64,000 nucleotides of DNA from Bdellovibrio svalbardensis. GTDB taxonomy: Bacteria; Bdellovibrionota; Bdellovibrionia; Bdellovibrionales; Bdellovibrionaceae. How positions within the stretch are numbered: position 1 is the stretch's first letter; the number at the start of each line of letters is the position of its first letter. The stretch spans positions 248,001 to 312,000 of the forward strand of contig NZ_JANRMI010000002.1 in NCBI RefSeq assembly GCF_029531655.1. Direction: 5' to 3'. The position numbers and the translations under genes are program-made. This document shows, in pieces, positions 35,095 to 44,365 of this stretch. Under the pieces are notes generated by a model. It saw only the letters and a list, made by a program, of their open reading frames with translations. It was not told the origin of the DNA and made no database searches.

Positions 35095-36987
35095 GTGAAA
35101 CGGATTCTAACAGGCCTATTTTCATCGTTGTTGGTCTCTGCGCCAGTACTTGCGCAGAGCATTCAAGCCGTTCCGGGTGAGTTTATCGTTAAGTATAAGT
35201 CGACCGCGATGAGCGTCAGTAACGTTCGCGCCAAGCTGTCTTCGAAGGCAAGCTTGCACAAGGCTTTCCCAGCCATGGGGATGTATCACATCTCCATGAA
35301 GGCGGGAGTCGGGGAGGCGGCAAATCTTGAGGATATCAAGGCGGATCCTGATGTGGAGTACGTTGAACCCAACTATATTTGGGATAAGGGAAGCGATTCT
35401 GCTCCTACTGATAACAGTGCTCTGGTGAATGTCTATCAAGACTCTTATACCTATAATGAAGCCATTACTTTGACCAGGGCCAGAGCGGATAATCACTTCT
35501 ATCAAGCGACTTTGAATACCGGAGTTGAAAACTCTTGGTCGCAGTTGTCTCCGTTAGGCGCTAACGAAAATAAGGTCGTCGTGGCAGTCGTTGACACGGG
35601 TGTGGACACATCACACAAGCTTTTTAAAACCGTGGCGAATGGTGGAGCAAATGCCTTGTGGACTAACACACGTGAGCTGAATGGTGTAGGCGGCGTTGAT
35701 GACGATTCTAATGGTTATGTCGACGATATTCACGGTTGGAACTTCATTACTAATACTTCCAATTATATCGATGATGATAATCACGGAACCCATGTGGCGG
35801 GGATTATCGTTGGTGCCGGTCAAAATATTTTTGCCAATCCTTTGGCGGAATCCAAAGTTTCAATTATGCCTCTGAAGTTCTTGGGGGCTAATGGATCTGG
35901 AACGACGACGGCAGCTATTAATGCCATCTATTATGCTGTGAATAACGGTGCCGATGTCATTAATAACTCGTGGGGCGGTTCAAGTTACTCCAGAGCTTTG
36001 CACGAGGCTTTGAGCTATGCTTATGATCACCAAGTATTGATTGTCTCTGCTGCAGGTAATATGGGCAGCAATAACGACAACACTCCGATCTATCCTGCGA
36101 ACTACGATGTGCCGAGCAATATTGCGGTGGCTTCTTCAACAAATAATAATTTCAACCCAGCGATCTCCGGATTCTCGAACTACGGTGTAAACCTGGTTCA
36201 AGTGGCGAGTCCTGGTGAAGATATTCTGAGTACCATTATTGGTGGCAAGTATGCCTCTATGAATGGCACTAGTATGGCGGCTCCTTTTGTTGCGGGTATG
36301 GCGGCATTGGCCTTGCGCGAAGACCGAATTCTGACGGGTTATCAGTTGAAGCAATTGGTTTTGAACAGTGTCAGTGCGAAGCCATTGTACCGCTCTTATA
36401 TTTCATCCGGTGGTCTTATTGACGCCAATAATTTGATTGTGTCAGCGAAAAGCTCCGTGGGCACGATGTCAGCCTATCAGCCTGACTATAAAGCTCAGCT
36501 TCGTAGTGTTGCGAGTGATGGTGCTTCGAGTGGCGGCGGTGGCTGTGGTTTAGTCAGTACGGCTATTCATGGCGGTCCTGGTAGCGGCGGTCCCACTCCA
36601 ATGGGTGGCGTTGTAGCTGGCCTGTTGTGTTTGCCGTTAGCTGTATGGTTTGTGCTTCGTCGACGTGATCCAAAAAATCTTCGTCGCCACGAACGCTTCC
36701 GCATGAGCTCAGAGATCCGCGTGATGGTCGGTGACCGTGAACTGGTGGGTTCGGTGAATACGATTTCCCAAGGCGGTTTGTCATTCAATACGGATCAGGC
36801 TTTGGAAAAAGGCGGTATTGTCACAATGCGAATTGCCAGCCCTGACGGCCACGAAGTCATCGAGGTTCAAGGTCAGGTTGTGTGGAACGAGCAGAATCAA
36901 GCGTACGGAGTTCAGTTCGCAAATGCTCGTCAAGGAACACTCGCTATGATCCAACAATGGACTCAGGCGTTTGGTAAACCATCGTAA
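35095..36987 (+). CDS. subtilisin-like protease with CTERM-like anchor and cytosolic PilZ domain
   Basis: A 630-residue protein starting at GTG 35095 behind AAAGGAG. Order: signal peptide (about 1-21); inhibitor I9 propeptide (about 25-95); S8 peptidase domain with D167 (VVAVVDTGVD), H230 (NHGTHVAG) and S393 (NGTSMAAPF), an intact triad; Gly/Ser/Cys-rich linker (GGGGCGL, about 480-502); membrane helix (about 503-520); Arg cluster (522-524); then a PilZ-like domain (about 528-625) with RRHERFR (R530, R534) and TISQGG (556-561, Thr where Asp/Asn is usual). The Gly/Cys-TM-Arg part resembles CTERM sorting signals. Protease outside and c-di-GMP-type receptor inside is an unusual join. Confidence 0.9.
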   Translation: MKRILTGLFSSLLVSAPVLAQSIQAVPGEFIVKYKSTAMSVSNVRAKLSSKASLHKAFPAMGMYHISMKAGVGEAANLEDIKADPDVEYVEPNYIWDKGSDSAPTDNSALVNVYQDSYTYNEAITLTRARADNHFYQATLNTGVENSWSQLSPLGANENKVVVAVVDTGVDTSHKLFKTVANGGANALWTNTRELNGVGGVDDDSNGYVDDIHGWNFITNTSNYIDDDNHGTHVAGIIVGAGQNIFANPLAESKVSIMPLKFLGANGSGTTTAAINAIYYAVNNGADVINNSWGGSSYSRALHEALSYAYDHQVLIVSAAGNMGSNNDNTPIYPANYDVPSNIAVASSTNNNFNPAISGFSNYGVNLVQVASPGEDILSTIIGGKYASMNGTSMAAPFVAGMAALALREDRILTGYQLKQLVLNSVSAKPLYRSYISSGGLIDANNLIVSAKSSVGTMSAYQPDYKAQLRSVASDGASSGGGGCGLVSTAIHGGPGSGGPTPMGGVVAGLLCLPLAVWFVLRRRDPKNLRRHERFRMSSEIRVMVGDRELVGSVNTISQGGLSFNTDQALEKGGIVTMRIASPDGHEVIEVQGQVVWNEQNQAYGVQFANARQGTLAMIQQWTQAFGKPS

Positions 36988-36997
36988 GTAATTCCAG

Positions 36998-37019
36998 GCA
37001 GGTGAGGGAACTCACCTGC
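36998..37019 (+). terminator. hairpin after the subtilase-PilZ gene
   Basis: GCAGGTGAG-GGAA-CTCACCTGC, a 9-bp perfect stem with a GGAA loop, 10 bp past the stop. There is no adjacent T-run, so it may act as a mRNA 3' end stabiliser. A CCCGTCGACGGG palindrome follows at 37072-37083. Confidence 0.55.
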
Positions 37020-37118
37020 TAGATGCCCAAGCTATTCATCACAGATCATTTTTTGTTTTCGCGGGAATAGGCCCGTCGACGGGGTCGACAGGCTGGAAAG
37101 ATTTACCGCTCCAGCGGT

Positions 37119-38459
37119 TTAGAGCAGAACACCGTGAAGGACGAAGCTTGCTACTGAGAAGTAGATGATAAGACCCGTCACGTCGACCAATGTGGCAACG
37201 GCAGGTGCTGAGGCGCTGGCAGGGTCGAAGCCAACCTTCTTAAGAAGGAAAGGCAGCATGGAGCCCGAGATTGTTCCCCAGAGGACAATGCCGATCAAAC
37301 TGAGCATGACGGTAATCGCCACCAGAACATAGTGAGGGCCGTATAAGGCTTCGCGTGTTGGCCAAATCAGGATACGGCATAGACCGACTAAACCCAAAGT
37401 GACACCCAAGCACAGACCTGCCATCAGCTCGCGGCCGAGGACACGCCACCAGTCGCGCAGACGAACCTCTCCGAGGGCCATGGCGCGAATGATCAGTGTT
37501 GAGGCTTGAGACCCTGAGTTACCACCTGAGCTGATAATCAATGGAATGAAAAGAGCCAAGACGACAGCACGTTCGATTTCTGTTTGGAAGTAGCCCATCG
37601 CAGTTGCGGTGAACATTTCGCCCAAGAAAAGAACCAACAACCAGCCCGCACGTTTTTTGATCATCTCCATCATTGAGATTTTCATGTAAGGGGCATCAAG
37701 GCTTTCAACCCCCCCGAGTTTGTGGATGTCTTCAGTAGCTTCCTCTTGAATCGCATGTGCAATGTCGTCGAATGTCACGATACCACGCATGACTCCGTGT
37801 TCATCGACAACGGGGATGGCCATCAATTCATGCTGAGAAAAAATGCGACCAATCTGCTCCTGGTCCATCTCTGGTGGAAGCTTGAGAATATCTGTGTGCA
37901 TGATATCCACGATCTTCGTTCCCTGCGCTGCAGAGAAAATTTCGCGGAAGGAGATAACCCCCAGGAGCTTCTGATCTGAATCCAGAACATAGGCATAGTA
38001 AATCGATTCAACATGAGTCTTGGCTTGAATTCGCAAATAGCTGATAGCTTCATCCACCGTCATATCGGGACGGAGGCGTACGAAGCGGGTGCTCATCAAA
38101 CCGCCGGCGGCATCTTCTGCATAAGCGAGAAGTGCAATGACTTCGCGTTTGGTTTGCGGGTCTAGTAACGATAAAAGATCCTCTTTGGATTCATGACCAA
38201 TCTCTTGAATAAGATCGGCCACGTCATCGGGAGCTAGCAAGCGAACCCACGAGCGTTTCTCGAGATGAGACGCTTCGGCGATAAGCTCTGCTTGATCATG
38301 TGTTTTTAGACTGAGGAAAAGTTCTTCGGCATCGGTACGGGGCAGTTCCTTGAACTTTTCACGTCGTTCGTCAGGAGTCATTGAAGACCAAGAGTCCAAA
38401 AGGGTGAGGACTGTCTCTTGCTCTGGTTTCTCATCGAGGATTTGGTTGTTGTCTTCCAT
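37119..38459 (-). CDS. mgtE: magnesium transporter MgtE
   Basis: A 446-residue Mg2+ channel. The order is a cytosolic N domain with helical repeats (about 1-130), a CBS pair (about 135-255), and five membrane helices (about 285-446). Family marks include DAAGGLMSTRFV, SGGNSGSQASTLIIRA and the pore region SASAPAVATLVDVTG. In the family the N and CBS domains gate the pore by sensing cytosolic Mg2+. The frame can open at GTG 38462, but ATG 38459 is more likely. Confidence 0.93.
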   Translation of the reverse strand: MEDNNQILDEKPEQETVLTLLDSWSSMTPDERREKFKELPRTDAEELFLSLKTHDQAELIAEASHLEKRSWVRLLAPDDVADLIQEIGHESKEDLLSLLDPQTKREVIALLAYAEDAAGGLMSTRFVRLRPDMTVDEAISYLRIQAKTHVESIYYAYVLDSDQKLLGVISFREIFSAAQGTKIVDIMHTDILKLPPEMDQEQIGRIFSQHELMAIPVVDEHGVMRGIVTFDDIAHAIQEEATEDIHKLGGVESLDAPYMKISMMEMIKKRAGWLLVLFLGEMFTATAMGYFQTEIERAVVLALFIPLIISSGGNSGSQASTLIIRAMALGEVRLRDWWRVLGRELMAGLCLGVTLGLVGLCRILIWPTREALYGPHYVLVAITVMLSLIGIVLWGTISGSMLPFLLKKVGFDPASASAPAVATLVDVTGLIIYFSVASFVLHGVLL

Positions 38460-38532
38460 CACCGCCGCCCGTGCTGTTAACTTTTGTGTGCCGAAGGAAT
38501 ACCCCTTTTCATCGGCACCCGCAAACTTTTAA

Positions 38533-40404
38533 TTAGACCAGTTCTGTTTTTTTAAAGCGGGGCAGAATTTCAGCGGTCGGCCCCAGGGCAACCACTTCGC
38601 CACTCTGTAACCATAAGATCCGATCGCATTTTGCCAAAGTGGAAAGACGGTGGGCGATAATGATTTGAGTTCGATCTGAGAAGAATTCCTCAGTCGCTCG
38701 GACCAGAATTTCTTCGGATTGAGGGTCCACGGAGCTGGTCGCCTCGTCCATAATCACAATCGGCGATTGTTGTAACAGGCAGCGAGCCATACATAAAAGT
38801 TGTCGTTCCCCCAGGGACAAGTTCTTGCCGCGCTCTTCGATTCTCATATCGAGACCCTGTGGCTGCGTCAGAACCCAGTCCAGCAGTCCCACTTGGCGAA
38901 GAACTGCCGTGAGCTTTTCCTCTGTCAGCGAGTTGTCGATATCCAAATTCGAACGCAAAGTCCCTTGGAACAAGATCGGTTCTTGGGAAATAAAGGCAAT
39001 CGATTGACGGTAGAGATTCAAATCCACACCTTGTGCTGATTCTTGAAGCTTCGGTTGATGACCATTAATGGCGATATGTCCCTTATCAATCGGGTAGAGA
39101 TAAAACAAAGCCTGAATGAGGCTCGATTTTCCAGAACCGGTGCGGCCTACGATCCCCAGTCTTTCCCCAGCTTTGATTTCCAAGTTCAAATTTTTAAGAA
39201 CCCAAGGAAGGTCTTCGCGGTATCTAAACCAAAGGTCCTTTATTTCTACGGATGCGCAGCGCTCTTCAGTCAAGCGACGGTGGTTTAGATATTTCTCCAA
39301 AGTCGGCGTATAAGTGGCGTGACCCGTGCTGAACTGGGACGATGCCGGCAAAAGGCTGCCTTGTTCGAGCTCCATGCGCATGTATTGATCCAAGCGTTCA
39401 ACACCAATCATGGCCTCTTCAAATTGGGTCAGCCACTCGAAGAACATTTGCACTGTATTTCCAGAAAGGGCGATGAAAGTGAAAGCCACACCCACCGAAC
39501 CGATGCTGGCCCAGCCTTTCTCCACCATAAAGTAAGAAGAAACGCCCGTGATCAAAAGCAGAAAGGCACTGAGGCTGTTCATTTGAAATGAGAAACTCAA
39601 AATCTGCCGAGTCGTATAAAGTCGCTGTGAGAGGTAATAGCGATCTAAACTTTCAAAGCGCTCTGTGAAGGAGGCCTGTCTGCGGAAAGAGCGAATTGTG
39701 CTGGCCCCTTGGGTTGTTTCCGCGAAATGCGCAATACTTGGGGAGCGACTGGCTGAAAGTTCGCGACGGGCTTGTCTGAGCTTGGCCTGGTTGAGCTTGT
39801 AAATCAGGTAGTTTAGCGCCGCAATAAACAGAACAAAAATCAAAAACAAAGGGTTTGCGATGGTGATCAAAATCACCATCATCACCAGATCAAAGATGAT
39901 AGCCAAGAACTCAGCCAAGGGGCCACCAAACAAACGGAAGATATTTCCGTAATCGCTTGAGAAGCGGGTGATAATTCGCCCGGCTGGTGTGTTATCAAAG
40001 AAGCTCATTGGAAGCCGCGATGTGCGCAAGGTCACTTCATCATAAAAACTGGAAATAGCCTTCGCTGAAAGACGGGAGAATCCCACCCGGAAAACCAGTG
40101 TCATAGCAAAGCCGGTAAGAACCATCGACATCAGCAAAATGATAATTTGCTTTGAGTCCATGCCAGTCAGGGGAGAAGGCTTGCCAACCAGGGTGTCGAC
40201 CCAGTAACCGATCACGTTCGTATTTGCCAAAAGCAAGCCACGTCCTAAGACACCCAGGCCAATGCACAGACCAATGCGACCCAAGAAGGGTTTATAAGCC
40301 ATGTGTAAAGTTTGATAGATGGTTTTATTATAACCACCTTCACGCTTCACTTCGCCGTCAGATAAGTACTTCGGACGTACAACAGTGCGATTTTGTTTAG
40401 ACAC
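38533..40404 (-). CDS. ABC exporter half-transporter, ABCC NBD2-like
   Basis: A 623-residue TMD-NBD protein. The start is GTG 40404 behind AAGGAGG, overlapping the partner stop by 8 bp; the open frame to 40557 is a shadow extension. The N-terminal membrane domain is followed by an NBD with Walker A GRTGSGKSS, variant signature LSLGE, Walker B IVIMDEATSSVD with the catalytic Glu intact, and a His switch. The NBD is like the second NBD of ABCC proteins, so it should pair with the upstream product as a heterodimer. Substrate unknown. Confidence 0.88.
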   Translation of the reverse strand: MSKQNRTVVRPKYLSDGEVKREGGYNKTIYQTLHMAYKPFLGRIGLCIGLGVLGRGLLLANTNVIGYWVDTLVGKPSPLTGMDSKQIIILLMSMVLTGFAMTLVFRVGFSRLSAKAISSFYDEVTLRTSRLPMSFFDNTPAGRIITRFSSDYGNIFRLFGGPLAEFLAIIFDLVMMVILITIANPLFLIFVLFIAALNYLIYKLNQAKLRQARRELSASRSPSIAHFAETTQGASTIRSFRRQASFTERFESLDRYYLSQRLYTTRQILSFSFQMNSLSAFLLLITGVSSYFMVEKGWASIGSVGVAFTFIALSGNTVQMFFEWLTQFEEAMIGVERLDQYMRMELEQGSLLPASSQFSTGHATYTPTLEKYLNHRRLTEERCASVEIKDLWFRYREDLPWVLKNLNLEIKAGERLGIVGRTGSGKSSLIQALFYLYPIDKGHIAINGHQPKLQESAQGVDLNLYRQSIAFISQEPILFQGTLRSNLDIDNSLTEEKLTAVLRQVGLLDWVLTQPQGLDMRIEERGKNLSLGERQLLCMARCLLQQSPIVIMDEATSSVDPQSEEILVRATEEFFSDRTQIIIAHRLSTLAKCDRILWLQSGEVVALGPTAEILPRFKKTELV

Positions 40405-42184
40405 GAGACACCTCCTTCGTTCCAGTGGCCTCTTTGGCGACCGTGGTGGTGTATTCGCGGAATTTTTCATTGCGCGCGAGAAGCTCTTCGAAAGTTCCCT
40501 GGTCGATGATGCGACCGTCTTCCATAAATAAAATACGATCCACTTTATGAAGTGCACTCAAACGGTGAGTCACCAGCAAGCGGGTGCGATTGTCCCAAGC
40601 CCCCAGCAACAATTGATCAAACAGCTTTTGTTCCGTATCAACGTCGACAGCACTCAAGCAGTCATCGAGTAAAAGAATTGGAGCCTGATGGAAGTGCACC
40701 CGCGCCAAGCTGACGCGTTGACGTTGTCCTCCGGATAAGTTGACTCCGCGCTCACCAATCTCAGTGTTGAGACCTTTTTCAACACGCTCGGTGCTAAGAT
40801 CAAATTGGGCCAATTTCAAAGATTCTTCGACGAGAGGATCCCGATCCGGGTCGATATCATAAAGGAAAGCCACGTTTTCACGCAGACTCGCACTCATGAT
40901 GAAGCCTTCTTGGGGCACATAGGCAAATTGCCCCCGCACCTCATCGGCCGACAGGTCCAACGCATTCTTGTCGCCAATATGATAGAAATCAAACTGCGCG
41001 CCAGTTTCCTTCAGTAGGGAAAGGAGCAGCATCGATTTTCCCGAGCCAACTTCGCCGACAACGGCGACGAACTCTCCGTGTTGGACGTCCAAATTGATGT
41101 CTTTCAAAATATTTCTAGCGCCAATGCGCAGGCTCATGCCGCGAACTTGCAGTGCATAAGTTTCATCTCTCTGGCGCATCTTGCTCAACTCGGCTTTGTT
41201 GCTGATCTCTTCAGTTTGATTGTTCTTAATTGCAAAGAAGTCTTCCAAACGTTTCAAAGATGTCCAGGAATCAAAGGCGAAAGTGAAAAACCACGGCATT
41301 TGACGGAAAGGGCGGGTCAGGAAGATTCCCACGATCCATAAAAGTGCGAGCAGCTCGCCGCCAGTTAAATGTTGCTTCGAATAAAGGACCAGGGTTCCCA
41401 ATGCGACAACATTCAGGATGAATGTGATGGATGATGAAATCGCATTCATGACCTGACCATTCGTCACCATTTTGACACGATTTTGAGTCTCGATTTCGCG
41501 TTTGACGAAAATGTGTTTTTCAAAATGACGAATCCATCCAAGGATGCGGATTGTGCGGATGTTTTGAACCCACTCATTGACCAAGCCGATACGCTCAGCG
41601 GCCAGGGTTTTAAATCTGAAAAAGAACTTTGATTGACGAAGGCCCATGAAGGTATTCAGAACGGTAATTCCGGTCATCACCAATACGGTTGGCCACAATG
41701 GAATTTCAAAAAGCACAGAAATAGCAAAGGGTGCCAGAACAAGAGGGAATAAGGTCGATGCTCCGGCTGGTAAAGTTTGATCCAGAAATACCGTCGCTCC
41801 TTGAACATCGGTCGCATACAAAGAGACGATCTCGCCGACGGGGCGGTGGCTCATGGTGTCCACGCGCAAGTTCAAAGTCTTTTCGTAAAGTCTTTCAGCA
41901 AAAACTCTTTGCATGAACAAGGCTTCTTTTGCACTGAGGTAATTCGTCAGTTGAGAAAAAGCCTGGGCCGTTAGTACACAAATAAAGGCACCAACAATAA
42001 ACCAGAGTGGTGTATTGACATCAAAGACATGAAGTTTGGTTTGTACGCCCGTGAGTTGATCGATGAATTCCTTTTGGAAAAAGGGACCCAGAAGACCGAA
42101 GACGGCAGCCGCCAAAGAACAGAGCAGGATCAGGATCCGAGCGTGGAATCGGGTGAAGATAACTTCGCGAAAGAGTGTTTTCAT
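40397..42184 (-). CDS. ABC exporter half-transporter, ABCC NBD1-like
   Basis: A 595-residue TMD-NBD protein with six predicted membrane helices, Walker A GEVGSGKS, canonical signature LSGGQRQRV and Walker B ILLLDDCLSAVD, in which Asp replaces the catalytic Glu. This degenerate site is the hallmark of ABCC-type NBD1. It should form a heterodimer with the next gene. It overlaps the 2-oxoglutarate oxygenase gene by 4 bp, so three genes (42828 to 38533) make one operon. Confidence 0.9.
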   Translation of the reverse strand: MKTLFREVIFTRFHARILILLCSLAAAVFGLLGPFFQKEFIDQLTGVQTKLHVFDVNTPLWFIVGAFICVLTAQAFSQLTNYLSAKEALFMQRVFAERLYEKTLNLRVDTMSHRPVGEIVSLYATDVQGATVFLDQTLPAGASTLFPLVLAPFAISVLFEIPLWPTVLVMTGITVLNTFMGLRQSKFFFRFKTLAAERIGLVNEWVQNIRTIRILGWIRHFEKHIFVKREIETQNRVKMVTNGQVMNAISSSITFILNVVALGTLVLYSKQHLTGGELLALLWIVGIFLTRPFRQMPWFFTFAFDSWTSLKRLEDFFAIKNNQTEEISNKAELSKMRQRDETYALQVRGMSLRIGARNILKDINLDVQHGEFVAVVGEVGSGKSMLLLSLLKETGAQFDFYHIGDKNALDLSADEVRGQFAYVPQEGFIMSASLRENVAFLYDIDPDRDPLVEESLKLAQFDLSTERVEKGLNTEIGERGVNLSGGQRQRVSLARVHFHQAPILLLDDCLSAVDVDTEQKLFDQLLLGAWDNRTRLLVTHRLSALHKVDRILFMEDGRIIDQGTFEELLARNEKFREYTTTVAKEATGTKEVSRV

Positions 42185-42828
42185 AATGCATCGTCCCTAA
42201 ACCAACCCGTTAAACTCATGCGGTTGGCACTGCTTTTTTCCACTTGATGGGGAAAAAGGTCACTGCGGAAAAGAATCAAGGTGCCCATTGTAGGTTCCAC
42301 TTGGCCCAGCATTTCAGAATCCTTATCTGGATTATACAGGCTGAGCTCTCCGCCGTGATCCTTTTGCCAATTCTCATTGAGATAAAGCACAAAAGTAATT
42401 TTGCGATGGTTGGATCCTCCACCAGAGCTGCCAGAATTTTGGCCTGAATTTGGGCGGTGATTATCAATGTGTTTGGCATAGCCCGCACCCGGCGGGTAAA
42501 GCGCAAAGTGAGCTTCCACGCGTCTGAGTCCCAGGAAGAAAAATTGATTCAGAGATTGTCGAATCAACTCAAGGCATTGGTGAAAGGGGTGAGAGTCGTC
42601 CAGCCATTGAATGAAGTCACCACGAATTTCGCTACGCACAGTTTTGCTGGCGCCTTTACCAATGGAGGCCTTGCTCAATTGTCCCGCCGCCGCAAGGTTT
42701 TGACACTCGTGGGCAAGGTCTTTACAGAAGTCTTCTGAAAAGACCTGCTTAGAAATTGCCCAGTTTTTCTGAGCCAATTCTTCCAACATGTCCTCTAAAG
42801 CTGTGAGATTGATTTGCTTCTGTTCCAA
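42181..42828 (-). CDS. 2-oxoglutarate/Fe(II)-dependent oxygenase (prolyl-4-hydroxylase-like)
   Basis: A 215-residue double-stranded beta-helix enzyme. Iron ligands are H120-x-D122 and H194; R203 is placed to bind 2-oxoglutarate. A Ser/Gly/Asn-rich insertion (about 126-140) splits the core loop. Relatives hydroxylate prolines or small molecules. As the first gene of the ABC operon it could modify an exported product (inferred). It has no signal peptide. Its start is only 31 bp from the divergent amine oxidase start. Confidence 0.85.
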   Translation of the reverse strand: MEQKQINLTALEDMLEELAQKNWAISKQVFSEDFCKDLAHECQNLAAAGQLSKASIGKGASKTVRSEIRGDFIQWLDDSHPFHQCLELIRQSLNQFFFLGLRRVEAHFALYPPGAGYAKHIDNHRPNSGQNSGSSGGGSNHRKITFVLYLNENWQKDHGGELSLYNPDKDSEMLGQVEPTMGTLILFRSDLFPHQVEKSSANRMSLTGWFRDDAL

Positions 42829-42859
42829 AGTGTTGCCATCCTATGCCTGTGAGGCATTG

Positions 42860-44365
42860 ATGGCAAAAAGTTCTTTCACTCGTCGCGAGTTTTTAAAAGT
42901 TTCTGCACTGAGTTCTACCGCTGTTGCTTTGGGTGGCTGTGCAAGTTTAGATCGTCTTTTTATGGGCGACAAAAGGGACTTGGCGAACGAAGTTATTATT
43001 CTGGGTGCCGGTGCGGCGGGACTTGCTGCAGCTTATTCTCTTAAGAAGAAAAAAATTCCGTTTCGTATTTTTGAGGCGTCCTCGCGTGTGGGCGGACGAG
43101 TGCAATCCATTTCCGTTTTTCCCGAAGGTGGCCCCGTGGCCGAACTCGGGGCGGAGTTCTTCGAGGAGTCTCATCAAAGTATTTTCACTCTGGCCAAGGA
43201 TCTGAACCTGGATGTGCGCCAGGTAAAGTCGACTCCGGGTCTTGAAGCGCATATGTTTTCGTTTAATGGGCAGATCTATCAAGTGAAAGATTTGGTTCCT
43301 CGAATGAAGACCCTGCAGGCGCCGCTACGTCGTGTGCGTGCCGATCTTTATCGCCAGCAGGATGTGACATTAACCTACAAGAATTCATTGCAATATGAAC
43401 GCTCGACTTATTACGACAGCTTGTCGTTGAAAGATCTTCTGAATCTTTGGAAGAGTGAAGTCGATCCTTTAATTTTGGAACTCATTGAAGCTCAAGCTAT
43501 TGCCCGTTTTGGGGTGGATGCGGAGTCACAGTCCTCGATTCATTTCTTGGAAACTTTGGATGCTGAAGGCAGCTCTTTGTTGTCGGGGCGAAATACCTTT
43601 CGCATGGAAGGCGGCTTGAACCGCTTGATTTCGACTCTGCAGGGCCGAGTGGCAGGGGTGGTTCCTGACTATATTCTTAAGACCAACCATGTGCTGACCG
43701 ACCTGTCAGAGAAAAAAGATGTCTTCACTTTGACCTTCCAAACACCCAAGGGCAAAGAAACATACACGACGAAAAATGTGATCTGCACCATTCCTTTTTC
43801 AAAACTTCGTGAAGTGAATGGCTTGCAAGAAATTGGTTTTTCTAATTTGAAAAAGGAAGCCATCCTGACTCAGGCCTATGCGACTCATAGCAAAGGTGTC
43901 TTGGCTTTCAATGAAACCTTTTGGCGAAAGAAATCAGGCAAAACTCCAGGTAACGTCGGAAATTTCACGGGGGACTTTGTTACTCAAAAGTTCTGGGATT
44001 CCGGTCGCGCCCAAGAGGGAACTCAAGGCCTGCTGACTTTTCAGCGCGGAGGCAAGTCCGGAGCGGAAACGGGCGGCAATGCTGCGGCCGTCGCCAAAGC
44101 GGATCTGAGTTTGTTCTATGCTGATTTAGGTTCCAAGCAAGTGCTCAATTCGGAAGTTATCAACTGGAGTCTGAAGCCGTGGGCTTTGGGCTCTATGGCT
44201 TACTTCAAAAAAGGTCAGTATATGCGCTATAAGGGTGTTGCCGGCGAGCCTGAATTTGGTGGGCGTTTTCTGTTTGCAGGGGAGCACACCAGTCTGAAAT
44301 TTGCGGGAACTTTGCACGGAGCCATTGAAAGCGGCCTGCAAGCTGCGGCCGCTATTTCAATTTAA
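42860..44365 (+). CDS. flavin amine oxidase with Tat-type and lipobox-like N-terminus
   Basis: A 501-residue FAD protein. The N-terminus is TRREFLKVSA, a twin-arginine motif, followed by a hydrophobic stretch and GGCA, so it may be exported folded and lipidated. The FAD-binding motif is VIILGAGAAGLAAAY (about 45) with GGRV; the C-terminal signature is FAGEHTS and GTLHGAIESG. The family oxidises amines, amino acids or polyamines to aldehyde, NH3 and H2O2. ATG 42860 follows GAGG; the longer frame to 42788 would bury the Tat signal. It converges by 4 bp with the gene at 44362. Confidence 0.88.
   Translation: MAKSSFTRREFLKVSALSSTAVALGGCASLDRLFMGDKRDLANEVIILGAGAAGLAAAYSLKKKKIPFRIFEASSRVGGRVQSISVFPEGGPVAELGAEFFEESHQSIFTLAKDLNLDVRQVKSTPGLEAHMFSFNGQIYQVKDLVPRMKTLQAPLRRVRADLYRQQDVTLTYKNSLQYERSTYYDSLSLKDLLNLWKSEVDPLILELIEAQAIARFGVDAESQSSIHFLETLDAEGSSLLSGRNTFRMEGGLNRLISTLQGRVAGVVPDYILKTNHVLTDLSEKKDVFTLTFQTPKGKETYTTKNVICTIPFSKLREVNGLQEIGFSNLKKEAILTQAYATHSKGVLAFNETFWRKKSGKTPGNVGNFTGDFVTQKFWDSGRAQEGTQGLLTFQRGGKSGAETGGNAAAVAKADLSLFYADLGSKQVLNSEVINWSLKPWALGSMAYFKKGQYMRYKGVAGEPEFGGRFLFAGEHTSLKFAGTLHGAIESGLQAAAAISI

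Noticed and set aside
40405-40557. N-terminal extension of the second ABC half-transporter
   Set aside because: It overlaps the upstream gene's coding sequence and has no ribosome site, whereas GTG 40404 has AAGGAGG.
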